Positions 6,027 through 10,374 of a DNA stretch of 10,374 nucleotides are shown piece after piece. The notes below the pieces were generated by a model, which was not told the origin of the DNA, did not search any database, and saw nothing but the letters and a program-made list of their open reading frames with translations. The stretch's first letter is position 1; every line of letters starts with the position of its first letter. The translations under genes and the position numbers were made by a program. The stretch covers positions 1 through 10,374 of the forward strand of contig CAYTZA010000023.1 of assembly GCA_964442365.1 (NCBI GenBank). Direction: 5' to 3'. Origin of the DNA: CAYTZA01 sp964442365 (GTDB lineage Bacteria; Patescibacteriota; Minisyncoccia; Phycocordibacterales; DAORIS01).

Positions 6027-7238
6027 TCAATTCTTAGATTTTGTATACCTCTCTAAAAAGTTATTTTTATATTCCAAAAAAGTATCATCTAAAATAGCTT
6101 TGCGCATATTTTTTACAAGATTTACTATGAAATACAAATTATGAATAGAAGAAAGTGTAGCAGCGAGCATTTCTTTTGAACGAAAGAGATGAGCAACATA
6201 TGCTCTAGTATAGTGTTTACATGTATAACACTGACATGCACTATCTATAGGCATAAACTGATCAACATATTGAGCATTCATAAGATTAATTTTTCCATCG
6301 TGTGTATAGAGAGAGCCTGTACGTCCCATACGTGTAGGAGCAACACAATCAAACAGATCTACGCCGTTTAGAACTCCCATAAACAAATCTTCTGGTTCTC
6401 CTATACCAAGCAAATGCCTCGGTTTATCTTCAGGAAGTATAGAATTAACCCAAATAACAGCAGTAGACATGTCTTCTTTAGCAAAAGACCCTCCAATACC
6501 GTATCCATCAAAATTCATATCAGCAAGCACCTGTGCACTTTCTGTACGCAAATCTTCATATCGTCCACCCTGCACTACACCAAAAATAGCTTGTTTAGAG
6601 GCGTGTTCACTAGCCTCGTGATATGTTAAACACTTTTTTGCCCAACGATGTGTACGATCAAGAGCTTCTCTTTGATAGTGATACGATTCTTGTGGTGATG
6701 TACACTCATCAAAAGCAAAAAATATATCAGCGCCAAGCTTATGTTGTATTTCTACTGATTTTTCAGGAGTAAAGTAGTGAGCTGATCCATCTTTATGAGA
6801 TCGAAACATCACACCATCGTGATCAATAGACACAAGCTTTGGAATTTCTTCATCTGCACTGTCAGGTAAGAGCAATTCATCTGGACCAGTCGATGCAACC
6901 TTAGATATTCCCTTGCCATATGCCGCACCCAAAGAAAATACCTGAAATCCACCCGAGTCAGTAATTGTCGGACCAGACCAGTTCATAAACGCTCCAAACC
7001 CACCACTTTTTGCAACGATATCTGAACCAGGCTCGAGGTACAAATGATACGTATTTGCAAGTATCACTTGCGCACCAAGATCAGCGACTTGTTCTGGTGT
7101 AAGAGATTTCACCGTAGCTTTAGTACCCACCGGTACAAAAGCAGGTGTCTCTATGACACCATGAGGTGTTTCTATGATTCCTGCCCGTCCAAGACCTGCA
7201 AGTTTCTTTTCTATGCGAAACTTAATCGGTGATGACAT
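6027..7238 (-). CDS. tgt: tRNA-guanine transglycosylase (queuine/preQ1 tRNA-ribosyltransferase)
   Basis: Tgt swaps guanine-34 of GUN-anticodon tRNAs for preQ1 in queuosine synthesis. The 403-residue protein has the general acid/base Asp94 in TITDSGGFQ, the substrate-pocket GVVQGG (220-225), the nucleophile Asp297 in VDLFDCVAPTR, and zinc ligands Cys335, Cys337, Cys340 and His366. The ligand spacing (+2, +3, +26) equals that of the well-studied Zymomonas enzyme. The distance between the two catalytic Asp residues is about 25 longer than in that enzyme, through an insertion near residues 105-135 (PDELLLPDSADEE). The ATG shares one base with the TAA of the FKBP gene, implying translational coupling; no separate Shine-Dalgarno is needed. 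No preQ1 synthesis genes are in the window, so the base may be salvaged or made elsewhere. Confidence 0.97.
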   Translation of the reverse strand: MSSPIKFRIEKKLAGLGRAGIIETPHGVIETPAFVPVGTKATVKSLTPEQVADLGAQVILANTYHLYLEPGSDIVAKSGGFGAFMNWSGPTITDSGGFQVFSLGAAYGKGISKVASTGPDELLLPDSADEEIPKLVSIDHDGVMFRSHKDGSAHYFTPEKSVEIQHKLGADIFFAFDECTSPQESYHYQREALDRTHRWAKKCLTYHEASEHASKQAIFGVVQGGRYEDLRTESAQVLADMNFDGYGIGGSFAKEDMSTAVIWVNSILPEDKPRHLLGIGEPEDLFMGVLNGVDLFDCVAPTRMGRTGSLYTHDGKINLMNAQYVDQFMPIDSACQCYTCKHYTRAYVAHLFRSKEMLAATLSSIHNLYFIVNLVKNMRKAILDDTFLEYKNNFLERYTKSKN

Positions 7239-7669
7239 TATTGAACTTTAAGAAGCTCGACTTCAAAGATAAGAGTAGATCCTCCAGGAATAGACCCGTA
7301 TGTATTCATACCATAACCAAACTCTGGTGGTACTGTAAGAATACGTTTTCCTCCAACCTTCATACCAGCAAAACCTTCGTCCCAACCCTTAATCACTTGT
7401 CCTGCACCCAAAATAAATTCAAAAGGTTGTCCTCTTGTAACTGACGAATCAAATACTTTTCCATCAGTAAAACGGCCAGTATAGTGAACAGTAATTTGTT
7501 TACCGGCAACAGCCTCGGCACCAGTTCCAACCACAGTATCTTCTATTCCTAATTTTATTGTATTTTTTGTTGTATCCATTGAATTGTTTTTTATATCTTT
7601 ACTATTTAAATACATTTGTAAACCAAATAATATCCCCAATACCACTATGACGATAATAACGTATTTCAT
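7238..7669 (-). CDS. Membrane-anchored FKBP-type peptidyl-prolyl isomerase
   Basis: This 143-residue protein has an N-terminal hydrophobic helix (3-20, VIIVIVVLGILFGLQMY), a short polar linker, and an FKBP domain (about 38-143). Residues matching the FKBP12 active site are present: Tyr63 (VHYTG), Phe73 and Asp74 (VFDSS), Phe83, Val92-Ile93 and Trp96 (QVIKGW), Tyr119 (FGYG) and Phe135 (LIFEVELL). It should catalyse proline isomerisation outside the membrane, helping secreted or pilus proteins fold. The first residue after the stop-free upstream stretch could be at 7717, but that start lies inside the divergent gene and adds non-family sequence; MKYVIIVIV gives a proper signal anchor. It is the first gene of a unit with tgt. 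A -10 box (TATACT) lies 8 nt before the ATG and there is no Shine-Dalgarno. Confidence 0.94.
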   Translation of the reverse strand: MKYVIIVIVVLGILFGLQMYLNSKDIKNNSMDTTKNTIKLGIEDTVVGTGAEAVAGKQITVHYTGRFTDGKVFDSSVTRGQPFEFILGAGQVIKGWDEGFAGMKVGGKRILTVPPEFGYGMNTYGSIPGGSTLIFEVELLKVQ

Positions 7670-7677
7670 ATTATGGT

Positions 7678-7705
7678 AGTATATATGGAAACAATAATAT
7701 GACAA
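7678..7705 (-). promoter_or_regulatory. FKBP-tgt promoter overlapping the start of the LOG gene
   Basis: On the minus strand TTGTCA (7700-7705, 5 of 6) and TATACT (7678-7683, 5 of 6) are 16 nt apart. The -35 overlaps the ATG of the divergent gene (7699-7701), and the -10 ends 8 nt before the FKBP ATG. Only 29 nt separate the two start codons; any plus-strand -10 (TATATA, 7680-7685) must overlap this one. Confidence 0.65.
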
Positions 7706-8415
7706 ATCCAAAGCCAATTACACTGCACGAAATACAAGAAGAAACAAAAAAGCGCGTTTCTGTTATAGAACAAGAACTTCTTGATGGTTTTGAACTTTTA
7801 GCTCATCAACCAAAATCTGTCACTATTTTCGGTTCAGCACGGATTACTAACGGACCTTATTATGATTCAGCAAAAAAACTAGCCCACGATCTTGTCCGCG
7901 AGGGATATAGTATCGTCACAGGCGGAGGTCCCGGTATTATGGAAGGAGCTAATCGTGGTGCTTTTGAGGGACATGGACGTTCTATTGGACTCAATATAGA
8001 ACTCCCACACGAACAATCAACCAACGGTTTTACTACTCATCACATGCACTTTTATTATTTCTTCACACGAAAAGTGATGCTCGCTTTTTCAGCAGAAGCT
8101 TATGTATTTTTTCCTGGAGGATTTGGTACACTCGATGAGTTTTTCGAAATACTAACACTTGTTCAAAATGGAAAGATTGAACCTGTACCAATTATTCTTT
8201 TTGGTAGCGAATACTGGAACCCACTTAACGAATTTATAGAAAAAACAATTCTCCAAAATTTTAAAGCTATTGTTCCTGAAGATACAAAACTATATACAAT
8301 TACTGATGATCCATCACTAGTTATTGAAACTATTAAAAAAGTACCTATACGAAATGGTATTAGACTACATTTTAAAAATACTTCTCAAGTAGACGAACAA
8401 ACAAAAACCAATTAG
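7699..8415 (+). CDS. LOG-family Rossmann-fold protein (TIGR00730 type)
   Basis: The 238-residue protein shows the two hallmarks of the LOG/lysine-decarboxylase-like family: GGGPGIMEGANRGA (75-88) and PGGFGTLDE (139-147), plus the conserved Arg124-Lys125 (FFTRKVML). Family members hydrolyse nucleoside 5'-monophosphates such as AMP or cytokinin ribotides to free base and ribose phosphate, and the PGGxGTxxE residues needed for this are intact. The true substrate here cannot be told from sequence; a housekeeping nucleotide-related role is more likely than hormone production. An N-terminal helical extension of about 38 residues precedes the first strand (VTIFGSAR). Only a weak GGAA lies upstream. 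The gene diverges from the FKBP gene and ends 12 nt from the opposing oxidoreductase gene, with no convincing terminator between. Confidence 0.93.
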   Translation: MTNPKPITLHEIQEETKKRVSVIEQELLDGFELLAHQPKSVTIFGSARITNGPYYDSAKKLAHDLVREGYSIVTGGGPGIMEGANRGAFEGHGRSIGLNIELPHEQSTNGFTTHHMHFYYFFTRKVMLAFSAEAYVFFPGGFGTLDEFFEILTLVQNGKIEPVPIILFGSEYWNPLNEFIEKTILQNFKAIVPEDTKLYTITDDPSLVIETIKKVPIRNGIRLHFKNTSQVDEQTKTN

Positions 8416-8427
8416 TTTTTTAGTTTT

Positions 8428-9816
8428 CTATTCTTCTCGTATAGGAATATCAAAAAGTGACGGTTTAAGTTCTTTACCAGAAAGATACTCGGCAATACGC
8501 AATCCGCCATGCAAAGATGGCAATATACCCACGCCGTTACACCCAAGGTTATACAATAGTTGTTTATATTCTGGATCTGGCCCTATCATACGCACACCGT
8601 TAGTGGTATATCCCATAAGTCCATGCCATGTAAATGTATAATCTATCTTTTTATTTGGATCAGTGTCGTACACTTTGTGAACAAAACCATCTATCTCTTT
8701 GACTACAGCATCTGGGTATAACATATCTCTAGTGTATTTAAGACGATCAGTCAAAGGAGTTTCTGGACCACCGATACTTATAAGATTCCTTCTGGCTCCT
8801 CCCTCTTTTTCACTAAAAGATCTACGTGTAAGATAAAAATAAGGATCATCAGAATATGTATCATGACGACCAGCATGCGGATCTGCAAAATAACTGATAG
8901 CAATTGGTGGTTTATTAAATGTTTCCAAATAACCAGACATATAACCAACCACTGCTCGAACATCGTGATGGAAACGAGTATTAACATCCAGACCGCTTGG
9001 AGCAACAATAGTAAATCTATCAAAACCGTTGGTGCACAAAACTACTTGCTCAGCTGTCACTGTATACGAATCAACATCAAGAAGTGCTCCCGTGATTTTT
9101 AATATAACCTTTTTTACACGCGCATATTCATAAAGAAAAAACCTACTCGTATATGTCTTTAGTAAATAGGTTACAATTTCTTGTACAAATAAAGCACTAT
9201 TCATACATCCTTTCTGAAAAGAAATAGAAGCAATAAACGTTTTATCGCGAGTCTCAAGCAATTCCAACACTTCATCATGAGAAACGACTATGTAAAAATC
9301 TTTATAATGATCCGGAATATCTTTCAAACATGAAGCATTGTGAGAAATACGCATAATCTCTTTAGAAAGTCCCGCCTCAACACGCAAACGATTGTTTTCT
9401 AAATGCTCTATGATTTGTTCATAACTAGATAAACCTGCATGTCCAATGAAACGAGAAAGATCAATATCAAGATCTGCTGTTGTGTAAATTTCATTGAGCA
9501 ATAACCATGCATCTTCAATAGCCTTTTGTCCTTCCCCAGCCTTTTCAATACCAAACTGTGCAACAAGTTCAGAAAAAGGTCTTTCAAAATAACTCGTTAT
9601 CTGACCAGCATTGTGACCAGTAGCGCCATGAGCAATCTTAAATCCTTCTAGCAAAACTACTTTTTTAGTAGTACGTGTGAGTGTAAAAAAGGCAGTCGCA
9701 ATACCAGCTATCCCCCCACCAACAATCACCACATCGGTGGTGATGTCGCTCTGCATGCGTACCACCTTTCTGTTTTTATCCAGTTGATGGAGCCATGGAG
9801 ATTTATTTGGACGCAT
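8428..9816 (-). CDS. FAD-dependent oxidoreductase, DAO (PF01266) superfamily
   Basis: The 462-residue protein has an N-terminal dinucleotide-binding fold: VVIVGGGIAG (29-38) with Glu57 at the end of the second strand, then GATGHNAGQ (64-72), resembling the GASGRNGG motif of glycine/D-amino-acid oxidases. A second FAD-contact strand is VVLCTNGF (258-265). The C-terminal part has TWHGLMGYTTNGVRMIGPDP (396-415) and GCNGVGILPSLHGG (425-438), typical of the FAD-closing region. It probably oxidises an amine or amino acid, but substrate cannot be inferred. There is no signal peptide; the start MRPNKSPWLHQL fits the short N-terminal lead common in this group. It lies 44 nt downstream of the pilin gene, with its own TATACT 9 nt before the ATG. 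Confidence 0.92.
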   Translation of the reverse strand: MRPNKSPWLHQLDKNRKVVRMQSDITTDVVIVGGGIAGIATAFFTLTRTTKKVVLLEGFKIAHGATGHNAGQITSYFERPFSELVAQFGIEKAGEGQKAIEDAWLLLNEIYTTADLDIDLSRFIGHAGLSSYEQIIEHLENNRLRVEAGLSKEIMRISHNASCLKDIPDHYKDFYIVVSHDEVLELLETRDKTFIASISFQKGCMNSALFVQEIVTYLLKTYTSRFFLYEYARVKKVILKITGALLDVDSYTVTAEQVVLCTNGFDRFTIVAPSGLDVNTRFHHDVRAVVGYMSGYLETFNKPPIAISYFADPHAGRHDTYSDDPYFYLTRRSFSEKEGGARRNLISIGGPETPLTDRLKYTRDMLYPDAVVKEIDGFVHKVYDTDPNKKIDYTFTWHGLMGYTTNGVRMIGPDPEYKQLLYNLGCNGVGILPSLHGGLRIAEYLSGKELKPSLFDIPIREE

Positions 9817-9825
9817 ATACTCATA

Positions 9826-9831
9826 AGTATA
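9826..9831 (-). promoter_or_regulatory. Candidate -10 of the FAD oxidoreductase gene
   Basis: TATACT on the minus strand ends 9 nt before the ATG. No -35 match is visible at 16-18 nt, and no Shine-Dalgarno is seen, so initiation would be leaderless or nearly so. Confidence 0.45.
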
Positions 9832-9860
9832 AACGATAATTAATAATTTTTATATCCACT

Positions 9861-10328
9861 CTAACGAGTTACAAACAGATCTTCGTTAGGCACTTCAGTA
9901 TTACGAGCATATATAGTAATACGACTCGTAGTTGCATCTCTTACAATAGAATATCCAGAGTCATAATCCATAACATGAGTAAAAGATCCCACTACAGGAT
10001 CAAGTGGCAAAGCTGAAAGATATTTTGGAACCAAACATTCATATATACTAAAGGCTGTACCAGAAATTTCTTTTTCTACTGTTGGAATCTCACCTGCGGG
10101 ACAGCCATTTTCAAAAATTCCACGATTATCAGCTATAAGCGCACTCACGGCATTGAGAATCGCATTTATATTTGCCACACGTTGTGTATCACGTGCCTGA
10201 GCAAATTGACGCGCTGGATTAACTGCCACTAAAACTATTGTCGCCAAAATTCCAACAATACCCATAACAATCAATAACTCGATAAGTGTAAAACCGGCTT
10301 TAGCACGAAGTTTTTTATGTTTTTGCAT
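9861..10328 (-). CDS. Type IV pilin / pseudopilin
   Basis: The 155-residue protein has a class III prepilin signal: a short basic leader (MQKHKKLRAKAG), predicted cleavage between Gly12 and Phe13, then FTLIELLIVMGIVGILATIVLV with Glu at mature position 5. The helix continues through NPARQFAQARDTQRVANINAI, and the small C-terminal domain has one likely disulfide (Cys76-Cys98) and a DYDSGYSIVRD strand region. Prepilin peptidase would cleave and methylate it; the product is a major or minor pilin of a type IV pilus used for attachment or DNA uptake. It resembles the GspG/PilE-like single pilins common in Patescibacteria. A TATAAT lies 5 nt before the ATG with no Shine-Dalgarno. No assembly ATPase or prepilin peptidase is in the window. 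Confidence 0.95.
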   Translation of the reverse strand: MQKHKKLRAKAGFTLIELLIVMGIVGILATIVLVAVNPARQFAQARDTQRVANINAILNAVSALIADNRGIFENGCPAGEIPTVEKEISGTAFSIYECLVPKYLSALPLDPVVGSFTHVMDYDSGYSIVRDATTSRITIYARNTEVPNEDLFVTR

Positions 10329-10333
10329 ATAAA

Positions 10334-10339
10334 ATTATA
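10334..10339 (-). promoter_or_regulatory. Consensus -10 next to the pilin start codon
   Basis: A perfect TATAAT on the minus strand ends 5 nt before the ATG; no -35 match is seen at 16-18 nt. The A+T-rich surroundings raise the chance of a random match, but the position repeats that seen at hpf. Confidence 0.5.
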
Positions 10340-10374
10340 ATTATTAATAACTTAAAAAGTGTACCAATACGACA

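Noticed and set aside
5639..6144. Three overlapping short plus-strand frames
   Set aside because: They are antisense to the gap-truncated gene and the tgt 3' end, overlap each other, and have no Shine-Dalgarno; the minus-strand frame has one.
7670..7717. Longer FKBP start at 7717
   Set aside because: It would overlap the divergent LOG gene start and place polar residues before the signal anchor; the ATG at 7667-7669 gives a normal anchor.
8416..8427. Terminator between the convergent LOG and FAD oxidoreductase genes
   Set aside because: Only a short A/T stem can be drawn around 8404-8420; without GC pairs it is not convincing.
1..10374. CRISPR array, mobile element, tRNA/rRNA or defence cassette
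   Set aside because: No direct-repeat array, inverted-repeat-flanked transposase, cloverleaf, rRNA core sequence or known defence domain was seen.

Overview
The window looks like part of a low-GC genome from the Candidate Phyla Radiation (Patescibacteria), most likely a Parcubacteria-type lineage. This is inference from content: a long Cys-paired Ig/PKD/FN3 surface protein of the kind common in these genomes, a short type IV pilin, a membrane-anchored FKBP next to tgt, and compact spacing. TGA acts as a stop at the expected C-termini of UvrB and Tgt, so the code is standard and UGA-recoding lineages (Gracilibacteria, Absconditabacteria) are unlikely.

Layout. Positions 1-2121 (+) hold the 3' part of a gene for a modular secreted protein; its start lies outside the window. 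It meets hpf (2206-2565, -) at a shared bidirectional terminator. An unrecognised 96-residue gene with a strong Shine-Dalgarno sequence (2684-2974, +) converges on and overlaps uvrB (2946-5003, -), and its terminator is built into the last uvrB codons. Upstream of uvrB is a small coiled-coil gene (5080-5418, -), then a minus-strand terminator and a 100-N scaffold gap (5537-5636). The gap cuts an unrecognised gene (5637-5950, -). Next come tgt (6027-7238, -) and a membrane-anchored FKBP gene (7238-7669, -), joined by a one-base stop/start overlap. A LOG-family gene (7699-8415, +) diverges from the FKBP gene and converges on a DAO-type FAD oxidoreductase gene (8428-9816, -). A type IV pilin gene (9861-10328, -) closes the window.

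How the genes relate. Most are independent housekeeping or envelope functions: ribosome hibernation, nucleotide excision repair, queuosine tRNA modification, extracytoplasmic folding, pilus and surface adhesin. I see no defence system, mobile element, CRISPR array or RNA gene, and no convincing new multi-gene system. The most notable signals are the initiation signals (several conserved genes have a -10 box only 5-9 nt before the ATG and no Shine-Dalgarno, whereas the three unrecognised genes have clear ones), the terminator inside the uvrB coding end, and the strict cysteine pairing and duplication in the surface protein.
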